Assembly: GCF_003206045.1 (NCBI RefSeq)
Contig: NZ_PZJM01000006.1
Coordinates: 180,781 to 244,780 of the forward strand
Length of the DNA: 64,000 nucleotides
Direction: 5' to 3'
Source of the DNA: Salinicola lusitanus
Lineage (GTDB): Bacteria; Pseudomonadota; Gammaproteobacteria; Pseudomonadales; Halomonadaceae
Shown: positions 24,928 to 32,032 of the stretch, one piece after another
Position numbering within the stretch: position 1 is the stretch's first letter
How the letters are laid out: the number at the start of each line of letters is the position of its first letter
Notes under the pieces: model-generated
What the model was told of the DNA's origin: nothing
What the model saw: the letters and a program-made list of their open reading frames with translations, nothing else
Databases searched by the model: none
Position numbers and translations under genes: made by a program

Positions 24928-25752
24928 CTACATCTGTTCGTTTTGGGCGCCAGAGCCTTTGCGCGCTTTGCCGAGAGAGGGCTCCTGGCCCTCCGGCTCC
25001 GGCTGCTGACGTGTGGAGTACTCCGCTCGGCCGTCTAGCGACGGACCCGTGTTCCAGCGCCCCTCAGGCGCCTTCTTGTCGGTCAGGGTGTTGAGGTAGT
25101 AGTAGGAGTGCTCTGTCGCTTCGTGAGCCTCGGGGGTGGAGTTTGGAATCGGCAAATTCTTCTCGAGTCCGCCCAGCTCTTCGATCACCGCTAGCCACTG
25201 CTGTTGATGATAGGTGTCACGGGCGATGAGGAACGAGAGAAAGTCCTTCATGCCCTTGTCGTCGGTCCAATTGTAGAGCCGCGAGGCCAGGACGCGGCCA
25301 CCGGATTCCGCAGCAACGTTGGCCATCATGTCCGCGGCGATGTTGCCGGTCGCATAGACATGGCTCATGTCGAACGGTACGCCGTTGGCATTGACCGGCA
25401 TTGCCGACAGCCCGGACGACAGCAGGTGGCGCGGATTGGCGCCGCCGAGTATCGCGTTGATGATGGGGTCCTTGGCCGACTCCTCCTGATAGGAGACTGG
25501 GGCACCTTCCAGGTTGAGCGCGACGGCGTGGCCGAGCATCTCGATGTGCGAGAGTTCTTCCGTTGCCGTCGACATGAGCAAGTCGCGGATGCGGTCATCG
25601 CCGCGTGCTCCCATGGCCTGGAAGAAGTACTGCATCGCAACGCGGATCTCGCCCTCGACCCCGCCGATCGCTTGCTGCAAAAGCATCGCGAACTGGGGAT
25701 CGGGCGCGTCGACCTTTACGGGGTACTGAAGCTTCGATGAATGCTGGAACAT
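24928..25752 (-). CDS. Manganese (non-haem) catalase
   Basis: 274 residues, ferritin-like dimanganese catalase that splits hydrogen peroxide in the cytosol. Metal-binding helices: GGVEGEIRVAMQYFFQA (30-46, Glu35), STATEELSHIEML (61-73, with Glu-Glu-x-x-His), ANVAAESGGRVLASRLYNWTDD (about 148) and LIARDTYHQQQW (about 180, His). The C-terminal 60 residues are a polar tail (EATEHSYYYLNTLTDK...GPSLDGRAEYS) typical of KatN-type enzymes. It sits on the island, divergent from a Crp/Fnr regulator that could control it. Confidence 0.93.
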   Translation of the reverse strand: MFQHSSKLQYPVKVDAPDPQFAMLLQQAIGGVEGEIRVAMQYFFQAMGARGDDRIRDLLMSTATEELSHIEMLGHAVALNLEGAPVSYQEESAKDPIINAILGGANPRHLLSSGLSAMPVNANGVPFDMSHVYATGNIAADMMANVAAESGGRVLASRLYNWTDDKGMKDFLSFLIARDTYHQQQWLAVIEELGGLEKNLPIPNSTPEAHEATEHSYYYLNTLTDKKAPEGRWNTGPSLDGRAEYSTRQQPEPEGQEPSLGKARKGSGAQNEQM

Positions 25753-26028
25753 GATGTTCTCCGCAGATGTTGGACCGCGAAATCGCGATCACCCTGTGAG
25801 GCTAAATCAATGCGGAGGAGAGGCTCCCAACATACGTTAAGCTCGAGTGCCATTGGTGCTTTGTCTTCCACGAGGGAGGAGCTACTTCACGTCAACTCCT
25901 GTCCTGGGCCCGGCTCGGGCCCAGGACACGGCGAGTGAAGCAGGACGAGAAGGCCGAACCGCGTAGCTGAGAGACTTGCTGCCGTTCACAGCGAAAGGCA
26001 CAACATCGGCTATTCTCAGGGAGTTATC

Positions 26029-26799
26029 TTGGCCCAATCCTCTGATGTGAACTTGCTTATGACCCGCTCAATTTCGCCGAACGATTTGCTGATCCGAAGG
26101 CTGCAAAGTATTCATCCCGTGTCGAATGAAGAGATCCGAGCGCTTAGAGATTTGCCCTTGGAGATAGCCTCGCTGGAACCGGGTCACGACATCGTGCGCA
26201 TGGGAGAGCGGCCCACGCAGTGCTGCGTGGTAATCGAGGGCTTTACCTGCATCTACAAACTGACGTCCGACGGCGGGCGTCAGATCATGGCAATCCATGT
26301 CCCGGGGGATATCCCCGATATTCAAAGCCTGCACCTTGGGGTGATGGATTTTGGCCTCGCTCCGATCAGTTCCTGCACCGTGGGCTATATCCCCCACGAG
26401 AAGATACAGCAAGTGTGCGATACCTACCCTCGGTTGGGGGTCGCCCTGTGGCGCGAGACGTTGATCGACGCGGCCATATACAGAGACTGGATGCTCAACA
26501 TTGGTCAGCGTGAAGCCTTTGGAAGGGTAGCGCATCTGGTCTGTGAACTGATGATGCGTCTCAAAGCCGTGGGCCTTACGGAAGGGAGCTCCTTCAAGTT
26601 CCCAGTCACTCAAGCGAATCTGGCCGATGCCTTTGGCATCAGCTCAGTCCACATGAGTCGAGTCTACGGGATGCTCGCCAAACAGGGACTTCTCCTGGTG
26701 ACTCGAACTCATATCACCGTGCTCGACTGGGACGAGCTCCAGGAGGCGGGTGACTTCGATCCCACCTACCTTCATCTCGAAAGGAACGCACCAGCGTAA
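26029..26799 (+). CDS. Crp/Fnr-family transcription regulator
   Basis: 256 residues. Cyclic-nucleotide-binding-like beta barrel at about 45-130 (EPGHDIVRMGERPTQCCVVIEGFTCIYKLTSDGGRQIMAI), dimer helix, then a winged HTH (FPVTQANLADAFGISSVHMSRVYGMLAKQGLL, about 195-230). No iron-sulfur cysteines are arranged as in FNR, so it is not an oxygen sensor of that type. TTG start at 26029 is chosen since AGGGAG lies 6-7 bases before it; ATG at 26059 has no site. Divergent from the manganese catalase gene across a 276-base control region. Confidence 0.88.
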   Translation: MAQSSDVNLLMTRSISPNDLLIRRLQSIHPVSNEEIRALRDLPLEIASLEPGHDIVRMGERPTQCCVVIEGFTCIYKLTSDGGRQIMAIHVPGDIPDIQSLHLGVMDFGLAPISSCTVGYIPHEKIQQVCDTYPRLGVALWRETLIDAAIYRDWMLNIGQREAFGRVAHLVCELMMRLKAVGLTEGSSFKFPVTQANLADAFGISSVHMSRVYGMLAKQGLLLVTRTHITVLDWDELQEAGDFDPTYLHLERNAPA

Positions 26800-26810
26800 A
26801 GGAGAGTGCG

Positions 26811-27014
26811 ATGCGCGGCGGGGAGCACCTCGACGATGTCGATCCTTTTTTCCCGAGGCCCGAGGGAAAGGCTGCGACGGTGATGCGATGGGTGGCTGGA
26901 CGAAAAAAGCCGCTCATGGTGAGCGGCCGAAGGGAACAGTACGAAAGCGAGTGTCGGTTCAAGCTGCGGAGGCTACCGCCCGCGTCCACGCCTGATCGCG
27001 GGACAGCTCGATAA
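26811..27014 (+). CDS. Possible small protein, doubtful
   Basis: 67-codon frame starting 11 bases after the Crp/Fnr stop, with a near-perfect AAGGAGAG site 8 bases before its ATG. Product is basic and polar. It runs through the terminator at 26903-26927 and overlaps the zinc-ribbon gene on the other strand by 56 bases, so only the start region is convincing. No family recognised. Confidence 0.3.
   Translation: MRGGEHLDDVDPFFPRPEGKAATVMRWVAGRKKPLMVSGRREQYESECRFKLRRLPPASTPDRGTAR
26903..26927 (-). terminator. Terminator of the zinc-ribbon gene
   Basis: 8-bp stem (26909-26916 with 26920-26927), 3-base loop, and six T residues on the minus strand, 31 bases after that gene's stop. Confidence 0.85.
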
Positions 27015-27198
27015 GCAGTTCCAGCGACTGACTCAGGGTGTGCATGCGGTGGTTGCGTGAGGCGAAGGCGAATTGGTGATCACAGGTGCCAAGGAACTCG
27101 CCACACTCCAGGCATTTGATCTCGTCCCAGTCTCTGGCGGTATCGTTTGAGGCTGCTTCGTGATGCCCGCAGCGTGGGCAGGAAATCTCGTGTTTCAT
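26959..27198 (-). CDS. Small zinc-ribbon protein
   Basis: 79 residues. Two CxxC pairs, ISCPRCGHH at 6-14 and IKCLECGEFLG at about 27-37, make a rubredoxin-like zinc ribbon; the rest is a helix with no known motif. Start at 27198 has AAGGA 8 bases upstream. An upstream in-frame ATG (27207) is too close to that site. Function unknown; size suggests nucleic-acid or protein binding. Confidence 0.7.
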   Translation of the reverse strand: MKHEISCPRCGHHEAASNDTARDWDEIKCLECGEFLGTCDHQFAFASRNHRMHTLSQSLELLIELSRDQAWTRAVASAA

Positions 27199-27379
27199 GA
27201 TGGCCATCCTTGGCTTTCTGCTGGCCGGTCTTCCTGACCGGTCGATGTCTGGGAGATGCTCCTGAACTGGGCCCCGAGGCCCGACCTTCCGTCGGCGATC
27301 CGTGCCGACGAAAGCATCATGGCATGACGGGAAAAACTGTACAAGATTTGATGTTGTGTACAGGAAATGGATTTCAGAC

Positions 27380-27595
27380 ATGTCGGACTACAAGCAGCGC
27401 GAGTGGGTCAAATGGAAGTGGGGCGACAACTGGGCGGAAGGTCAGGTGACCCGGAAGTACCAGGAGAAGGTCACCAGGAAACTGCAGGGCAGCGAGGTGA
27501 CGAGGAAAGGGACCAAGCAAATGCCGGCGTATCTGATCAAGCAGGAGGACGGTACTAGGGTGTTGAAACTGCATTCCGAAATCGAGAAAGCCTAG
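27380..27595 (+). CDS. DUF2945 (TUDOR-like) small protein
   Basis: 71 residues. YKQREWVKWKWGDNWAEGQV then AYLIKQEDGTRVLKLHSEIEKA match the DUF2945 family (called hypervirulence-associated, TUDOR domain): a short beta barrel rich in lysine and tryptophan. The molecular role in bacteria is not established; genes of this type are common near stress genes in Halomonas, Pseudomonas and rhizobia. The ribosome site is weak (AGGAAA 13 bases upstream). It is followed 15 bases later by the next gene, likely cotranscribed. Confidence 0.8.
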   Translation: MSDYKQREWVKWKWGDNWAEGQVTRKYQEKVTRKLQGSEVTRKGTKQMPAYLIKQEDGTRVLKLHSEIEKA

Positions 27596-27610
27596 CCAAG
27601 GATGGGTGCC

Positions 27611-27985
27611 ATGAAATTCTCGAAATTTGTACAACTTGCGCGTGACGGGCAGATCTCGGAGCTCCACATCGAGTCCGTAACCTCACAGTCCTTCCATTTC
27701 CGCGCCGTCGCTGAAGGATACGCCGTTGCCCTTCGCGATGAACAGGGAAGGCAGATCAGCGACCGGTCCCTGGGGCACGCGAAGCAGAGGCTTCGCAACG
27801 TCAGAGGACTCGAGAAACTGCCGCTCTACCTTGTCCAGCAACGGTCCGGTTCGATCATGGTCGGCAACACGGCCTACAGCACCTCGCACAAGACCCCGCT
27901 TACGCTGGATGCATCGCCCTTGAGCGTTGCCATCGGAGTTGTCGGAGAGACGGTTGGGACTGCTGACGCCCAGGCGACCCTGTAA
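27611..27985 (+). CDS. DUF6482-like hypothetical protein
   Basis: 124 residues, no signal peptide. FSKFVQLARDGQISELHIESV then YAVALRDEQGRQISDRSLGHAKQRL resemble DUF6482-type proteins of Halomonas and Pseudomonas (short alpha/beta with a H-D-x-x-G-x-P-L pattern), but with moderate similarity only. AAGG lies 9 bases before the ATG. Ends with a strong terminator at 28027, so it closes a two-gene unit with the DUF2945 gene. Confidence 0.65.
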   Translation: MKFSKFVQLARDGQISELHIESVTSQSFHFRAVAEGYAVALRDEQGRQISDRSLGHAKQRLRNVRGLEKLPLYLVQQRSGSIMVGNTAYSTSHKTPLTLDASPLSVAIGVVGETVGTADAQATL

Positions 27986-28026
27986 TGAAGACAAGCTACC
28001 CTGACCAGTTGTAAACGTGGGAGTGA

Positions 28027-28051
28027 AGCGCCCCAGCCTGGGCGCTTTTTT
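28027..28051 (+). terminator. Terminator of the DUF2945/DUF6482-like unit
   Basis: 7-bp stem AGCGCCC/GGGCGCT with 6-base loop and T6, 41 bases after the stop. Confidence 0.9.
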
Positions 28052-28061
28052 CGTGCCTGCG

Positions 28062-28170
28062 ATCAGCGCTCGGCGTTGTCCCGTACATACCGGGAGATCT
28101 GACCCAGCAGCGCACGGAAACGCTGGAGAGCTACTCGCGGTGCGAGGAGGGCGATGTGAGTTGCCCAGGC
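28062..28170 (+). pseudogene. Fragment of an LprI/DUF1311 gene
   Basis: 28096-28166 reads DLTQQRTETLESY then SRCEEGDVSCPG, matching the end of the intact LprI-like protein at 8128-8529 (ELTRQRTETLESYWDCEEGDVSCPV), with mostly silent or conservative changes. Just before it, in another frame, ALSRTYREI matches ALNTTYAEI of the same protein, so about 50 codons between them are deleted. No start or signal peptide remain. It is a relic carried on the island. Confidence 0.8.
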
Positions 28171-28214
28171 AGTAGAAATCTTCCTCGTGGCCGGTTCCGC
28201 GTCGGTCCCTGAAG

Positions 28215-28508
28215 CTATTCACGATGTATGGGAAGGGTGATCTTGAGGTTCTTCACCTCATCCCCTTCTTTCCAGATATTGCAGGGGAAGTCGAAGTGAT
28301 ATTCGGCCTCGGCCCTGAGCATATCGATTCGGCGCACGAGGGCGTCCCGGTAGAAGAACGTGCTAGCTGGTATGGTACGGCACATAACTTTGTCAGAGTG
28401 TGTGATGCGGATAGGGAATGATTCATTCTGAGTGTCTTGCCATTCTACGACGAATGGCTCGAGCCCCGTTTCGACGAGGCGTTGAGCTTGCCTCTGATTT
28501 AATCGCAT
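28215..28508 (-). CDS. Hypothetical protein at the island's right end
   Basis: 97 residues, cytosolic, mixed charge. FVVEWQDTQNESFPIRITHSDKVMCRTIP then FYRDALVRRIDMLRAEAEYHFDF suggest an alpha/beta fold. No family recognised. A ribosome site GGAGGAG stands 8-9 bases before the ATG. Related in composition, but not clearly in sequence, to the small genes at 29029 and 30010. Confidence 0.6.
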   Translation of the reverse strand: MRLNQRQAQRLVETGLEPFVVEWQDTQNESFPIRITHSDKVMCRTIPASTFFYRDALVRRIDMLRAEAEYHFDFPCNIWKEGDEVKNLKITLPIHRE

Positions 28509-28943
28509 CGTCGTGTCTCCTCCTTGAGGGCAACTTAGACTTTTAATGTAAGCTAAACGCTACTGGCTGATAAAGGGCGCTCGAGCCTTGCCGCTATTGC
28601 TATGACATAACAAGCGGCACTAGGTTTAAGTTGAAACTGACTAACAATGGAGCATTCCTATTTCTCAAGATATTTGTGCTCGCTCTGAATACGACGGCAA
28701 GGGCGCTAACCAATGTCCGAAGGGATAGCGAAGCGGTGCTGACAGCAAGCCTGCACGACCGGCCATGTTGACGGGACCGGAGGCTGAGGGCGTGAGGTCG
28801 CGGGTGAGAGAAGACACGGTCACCATCGCCGGAGCTTGACGGATAGGCACCCTTATGGGGCATTCGTGCAGTGATGGATTATCTGTATGGCTGAGTGTAA
28901 GGACGGCGAAAAAAATGCCTTGGGAGTTCGAAAAACCGCCGCT
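28509..28943. other. Gene-poor end of the island
   Basis: 435 bases, AT-rich until about 28680, then GC-rich. Short frames exist on both strands (for example 28665-28850 minus) but none has a ribosome site, biased codon use or a family pattern I recognise. Confidence 0.45.
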
Positions 28944-28967
28944 GTTCGATTCCCTTCACCCGCTCCA
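28944..28967 (+). repeat. Right attachment site (copy of tRNA-Gly 3' end)
   Basis: 24 bases identical to 23920-23943, from the T loop to the CCA of tRNA-Gly(CCC), with no tRNA upstream of it. This is the expected attR left by tRNA-specific integration. Confidence 0.9.
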
Positions 28968-29028
28968 GCCGATCCCGGCTGTCGTTGGCGCCTCTTCCTC
29001 CCTACTGGGGCCTAGCCTCCTCGATGCC

Positions 29029-29430
29029 TCAATCCACCAGACGCCGCTTCAGCATTGCCTTCATGACCTGCGCTGGTGTCTCTCGGGGATATGGCGAATC
29101 GTCTCGCGAAAGGCGGTCTTCTGCTCTACCGGCCGGGACCGTCGCCTGGGGTGACGTCGAGGAGAAATCGCTCTCCTTGAAGTGTCGCTCCGTCGGCTCG
29201 ATCTGAGGCGGAAGTGTACTGGGTGAATGAATATTGTGCTGCCATTCATAACGCGCGTCTTTGAGTCGCTGGCGGTGATGATGGCGATTCAGCCACCTGG
29301 CTTCTTCGATGGCGGCGGGGCGATTGAAATAGACGTTCATGCATGCCCCCTCCTGCTGGAAATCGGCGACGACGAAATGTTCCATCAGGGTATTGGGGTT
29401 GACGGTTCTAACGAAATAGCGATTTGACAT
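29029..29430 (-). CDS. Hypothetical small protein (FVVxxF...RLN type)
   Basis: 133 residues. N-terminal half SNRYFVRTVNPNTLMEHFVVADF then FNRPAAIEEARWLNRHH forms a short alpha/beta unit; the C-terminal half is polar and disordered, ending in a helix VMKAMLKRRLVD. Similar layout to the 65-residue protein at 30010 (FVVRH...WLVVDQR...AEMEAERLN). AGGGAG is 9 bases before the ATG. No family name known. Confidence 0.6.
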   Translation of the reverse strand: MSNRYFVRTVNPNTLMEHFVVADFQQEGACMNVYFNRPAAIEEARWLNRHHHRQRLKDARYEWQHNIHSPSTLPPQIEPTERHFKESDFSSTSPQATVPAGRAEDRLSRDDSPYPRETPAQVMKAMLKRRLVD

Positions 29431-29786
29431 GTGCTCGCTCCCTTAACCAGTGCTCGATCATGTTTTATATCAAGGAGTACGCACTTGGCTTTAACTTGGA
29501 TGCAGATTGGATATTAGCTTTTTTGTCATCGTAATGTGAAGCGAAAGTAACAGCGTCAAAGGCTGGGCGAATCTTGCAGACGCTTTAACGCGCCTTCGTT
29601 ATTTCGACTGAGTAGGAAATCCTTGGCTCGAGGCCCTATTTTGGCGAAATCGATAGCGCCCGCGGCAAGTCTTGATCGGCAGTTGCGAGGTGCAACCGCC
29701 GGTATCGGGGATTCCACGGCGTAACGGAGCATTTGTCACGTGAAATCCACCACGAAATAGCGCCGTGTGCTGTCTTCCGCCTGCCC
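29431..29786. other. Spacer, AT-rich start
   Basis: 356 bases. The first 150 are AT-rich and may hold the promoter of the upstream minus-strand gene at 29029-29430. No gene or strong hairpin recognised in the rest. Confidence 0.4.
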
Positions 29787-29936
29787 CTAGCGAGAGTCGG
29801 GGCCTGTATCGGGCGCCGTTCCCTTCTTGCGGCGCTGATACTTATCGTAGGCCTGCTTGGCCGTGCGTTTGGCTTTCTCACGGTTTTCCGGTTTTCTCAA
29901 CCAGTTGGCGATGGCGGCGCCGATCATCTTCTTCAT
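29787..29936 (-). CDS. Very small basic protein
   Basis: 49 residues: KKMIGAAIANWLRKPENREK then AKQAYDKYQRRKKG. An amphipathic N-terminal helix followed by a basic tail; such proteins are common beside stress genes in Halomonas and relatives, function unknown. GGGATGA lies 6-8 bases before the ATG at 29936. Longer upstream frame has no support. Confidence 0.55.
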   Translation of the reverse strand: MKKMIGAAIANWLRKPENREKAKRTAKQAYDKYQRRKKGTAPDTGPDSR

Positions 29937-30009
29937 GACATCATCCCGATCGATGGTGGTGCTACATCTCTCGTCAAGGGTTCGCGGGTATTCCTTCGTG
30001 ACGGCCGTA

Positions 30010-30207
30010 CTAGTCGACGCTACCGATGGGGGCCGTATCGTTGCCGTTGAGGCGCTCGGCTTCCATTTCGGCTTCCTCCGGAAAGGCGTGGCGGGAGATG
30101 ATCCAGCAAGGCTCCGCACCATCGTCGTAGCGTTGATCGACCACGAGCCACTCTGGTGCCTGGTGTGTTTCATTGATCGTCGAATGACGGACGACGAACG
30201 AGTTCAA
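30010..30207 (-). CDS. Hypothetical small protein, relative of the 29029-29430 product
   Basis: 65 residues starting with TTG (30207), supported by AGGAG 9 bases upstream. Shares FVVRH..N...WLVVDQRYDDGAEPCWIISRHAF and an EEAEMEAERLN helix with the product of 29029-29430. Likely a domestic duplicate of that fold. Function unknown. Confidence 0.5.
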   Translation of the reverse strand: MNSFVVRHSTINETHQAPEWLVVDQRYDDGAEPCWIISRHAFPEEAEMEAERLNGNDTAPIGSVD

Positions 30208-30340
30208 GGTCGAATGCTCCTCTCGGATTGACGGCTTTCACCGGGCGTCGCGGCACGACCGACCGGTCGTGCTTCGGCCGCAGGTACGATCCGAGTCGGT
30301 CTTGCAACTCGGCGTAACTTCACGTTGTCTCGGTGCATGA

Positions 30341-30364
30341 AAAAAAGAGGGGCCGAGGCCCCTC
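30341..30364 (-). terminator. Terminator of the acidic secreted-protein gene
   Basis: 7-bp stem GAGGGGC/GCCCCTC with a 4-base loop and a T-run on the minus strand, 20 bases after that gene's stop. Confidence 0.9.
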
Positions 30365-30383
30365 GGCTATCGCCAGTGGACTA

Positions 30384-30704
30384 TCACTGACTTTCGATGG
30401 CATCGCCAGCCGCGTCGCTGTGCCCCTCGGCGTTGATGTCGTCGAGGTCGTCGGATTGCTTGATATCCGTCTTTTCGTCCGTCTCAGCATCGACTGCGTC
30501 AAGGGACTGATTGGCAGCGTCGCTGTGACCGCTAGCCTGGTCCGAGGCCTTATCGCCATCCGTCGTGACGCCGCTGCCCGAAGCCATGGGCTGATTGTTC
30601 GCCTGTTCGGCTTCTTCCATGGCATCACTTTGTGCAAAGGTGCTGCCAGCGACGCCCATCAGCAACATGGCGGCCACCGCTGAGGTAATCAGATGCTTTC
30701 TCAT
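30384..30704 (-). CDS. Acidic secreted protein, low complexity
   Basis: 106 residues. Signal peptide (RKHLITSAVAAMLLMGVAGSTFA, cleavage before QSDA). The mature 80 residues are strongly acidic, rich in Asp, Gln, Ser and Ala, with a repeated GHSDAA motif (GHSDAANQS and GHSDAAGDA). No cysteines. Such acidic, disordered periplasmic proteins fit a halophile, but no function is known. AAGGAA is 7 bases before the ATG; a terminator follows. Confidence 0.75.
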   Translation of the reverse strand: MRKHLITSAVAAMLLMGVAGSTFAQSDAMEEAEQANNQPMASGSGVTTDGDKASDQASGHSDAANQSLDAVDAETDEKTDIKQSDDLDDINAEGHSDAAGDAIESQ

Positions 30705-30922
30705 GACAAATTCCTTTTGTGTATGCGATGTTTGTTGCGATATGCAACTCGAAGCACTTTCACTGTAGCCCATAAATGGCATTCGGCTAGAAAATTGACG
30801 GCACGAACGTTCATGGAGACCTTGAAGTGACGGCCGGTCGCTGCCATCTAACAAGTATTGCGGAGCGAAGCGCATCCGCGAGTGCAGTTTGACGATCCTG
30901 CGATGCAGGAGGGAGACTTTGG

Positions 30923-31162
30923 ATGAATGCTCGAGACTATCTCGCCAAGCAGGGCATCGCGCTGGACAAGGAGCAGGACAAGCCCCAGTCGCTCGAGGAA
31001 AAAGCCTGGGCACGGGCGCGCGAGGCCGCCGAACATGGTCCGAGAAGTGGCACGCCGCATGATTGGGAAGACTGGGAAAGGCATCACGAGGAACTTGCCT
31101 CGGAGTCTTCCACCATTCAGACCAAGGTAAACAAGGCGCGCTTCACCGACGATGGTCACTGA
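30923..31162 (+). CDS. Small cytosolic hypothetical protein
   Basis: 79 residues, highly charged: NARDYLAKQGIALDKEQDK then LEEKAWARAREAAEHG and HDWEDWERHHEELA. It is mostly helical and polar, without family features I recognise. GGAGGGAG precedes the ATG by 8 bases. May be stress-induced, as its neighbours. Confidence 0.6.
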   Translation: MNARDYLAKQGIALDKEQDKPQSLEEKAWARAREAAEHGPRSGTPHDWEDWERHHEELASESSTIQTKVNKARFTDDGH

Positions 31163-31335
31163 CCAACGACAGCGTTCGCGGTCAAAGGGCGCTATGCTGT
31201 GGCGGGGTGAAGCATTATCAGTCGGCGGGATGTCGCCATCCCGTTGTTCAGGTCGGCCGGTTCGACGGTCGCCTGAAACTCCACAATGGATTGTTTGACG
31301 CCAATAACGATGTCGTTCTGAGCAAAGGAGGCTAC

Positions 31336-31494
31336 ATGGACATCATTCGCATCATCTTCGCCATTCTCTTGCCGCCGGTAGGGGTGTTCCTGCAGGTTGG
31401 CCTGGGACTGCAATTCTGGATCAATATCGTGCTGACGCTGCTGGGTTACATCCCGGGCATCATTCATGCCATCTGGATCATTGCGACGCGCTGA
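31336..31494 (+). CDS. Pmp3/YqaE (UPF0057) small membrane protein
   Basis: 52 residues with two membrane helices: IIRIIFAILLPPVGVFLQVG and WINIVLTLLGYIPGIIHAIWII. The LPPVGVF and YIPGIIHAIW motifs are the UPF0057 signature shared with yeast Pmp3 and E. coli YqaE, which influence membrane potential and salt tolerance. AAAGGAGG is 7 bases before the ATG. Salt-stress induction would fit but is not shown. Confidence 0.92.
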   Translation: MDIIRIIFAILLPPVGVFLQVGLGLQFWINIVLTLLGYIPGIIHAIWIIATR

Positions 31495-31546
31495 TACGGT
31501 TTCAGCGGTTCCCTTCTTCGGCTTCCCTCGGGAAGCCGTCGTCGTT

Positions 31547-32020
31547 TCAGCGGACTCGATAACGATAGAGAATACGCTCGTCCTTGCGGGGGCCGACGAT
31601 TCGCCACTCCAGATCGATACCGTCCGATACCAGTGTGAGCGTGGCGCTATAGGCGTCGGCGGCGCACTGATGGACCTCGGCGCTGACCAGGGTGTCCTCG
31701 TCGCTGGCGATGAGATCGAAAAGCCAAACGGCAGCGGCGGTGCCACGGCGTTCGTGGGACAGCGAGATCCGCTCGGAATGAAGATCCCAGCGATAGACGT
31801 TGCGCATCGGTATGCTGCGATCCTGGCCATCAGGCGTGAAGGTCCCGGACTCGAAAAATCGCACGGTGTCCTGTTGTCGAGCCACGTCGGCCGTGCCGCT
31901 ACCCCAGCCGTTCCATCCTACTGCCGAAGCCGCCCCCGATTGCGCCACGAATTCGAAGCGCGACAGGCTGGGCAAAACCGCGCTTAGCCGTATAATGGTT
32001 GTCAACTTATCATTTTTCAC
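31547..32020 (-). CDS. DUF6314 family protein
   Basis: 157 codons from a GTG at 32020. The conserved part is SRFEFVAQSGAASAVGWNGWGSG, FFESGTF, NVYRWDL, ISLSHERRG and the C-terminal WRIVGPRKDERILYRYR, matching the DUF6314 pattern (small beta-barrel, unknown function). The first 15 residues lie over a TATAAT/TTGACA-rich stretch that probably holds the divergent promoter, so the true start may be a TTG at 31975. Divergent from the EamA transporter gene. Confidence 0.75.
   Translation of the reverse strand: MKNDKLTTIIRLSAVLPSLSRFEFVAQSGAASAVGWNGWGSGTADVARQQDTVRFFESGTFTPDGQDRSIPMRNVYRWDLHSERISLSHERRGTAAAVWLFDLIASDEDTLVSAEVHQCAADAYSATLTLVSDGIDLEWRIVGPRKDERILYRYRVR
31991..31996 (+). promoter_or_regulatory. 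-10 element for the EamA gene
   Basis: TATAAT, 37 bases upstream of the transporter start; no good -35 at the right distance. On the other strand TTGACA (32007-32002) is next to it. Confidence 0.45.
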
Positions 32021-32032
32021 AGGTTGACCTGC

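Larger units (their letters stand above)
23920..28967. mobile_element. Genomic island in tRNA-Gly(CCC), 5 kb, flanked by 24-bp direct repeats
   Basis: Exact 24-base direct repeats (tRNA 3' end at 23920-23943 and a lone copy at 28944-28967) enclose about 5 kb. A frameshifted integrase of the P4/DUF4102 type starts ~120 bases inside the tRNA-proximal end, in the place and direction usual for such islands. Cargo: DUF1654 protein, manganese catalase, Crp/Fnr regulator, zinc-ribbon protein, DUF2945 and DUF6482-like proteins, an LprI fragment and an orphan gene. The element has lost a working integrase and is probably fixed. Confidence 0.85.

Noticed and set aside
28600-28863. Minus-strand open frame in the island's right end
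   Set aside because: No ribosome site, no family pattern, and it crosses an AT-rich to GC-rich switch; left as non-coding.
23944-31500. Possible CRISPR array or phage lysis/structural genes in the accessory region
   Set aside because: No regularly spaced short repeats and no recognisable phage structural, replication or lysis proteins were found.
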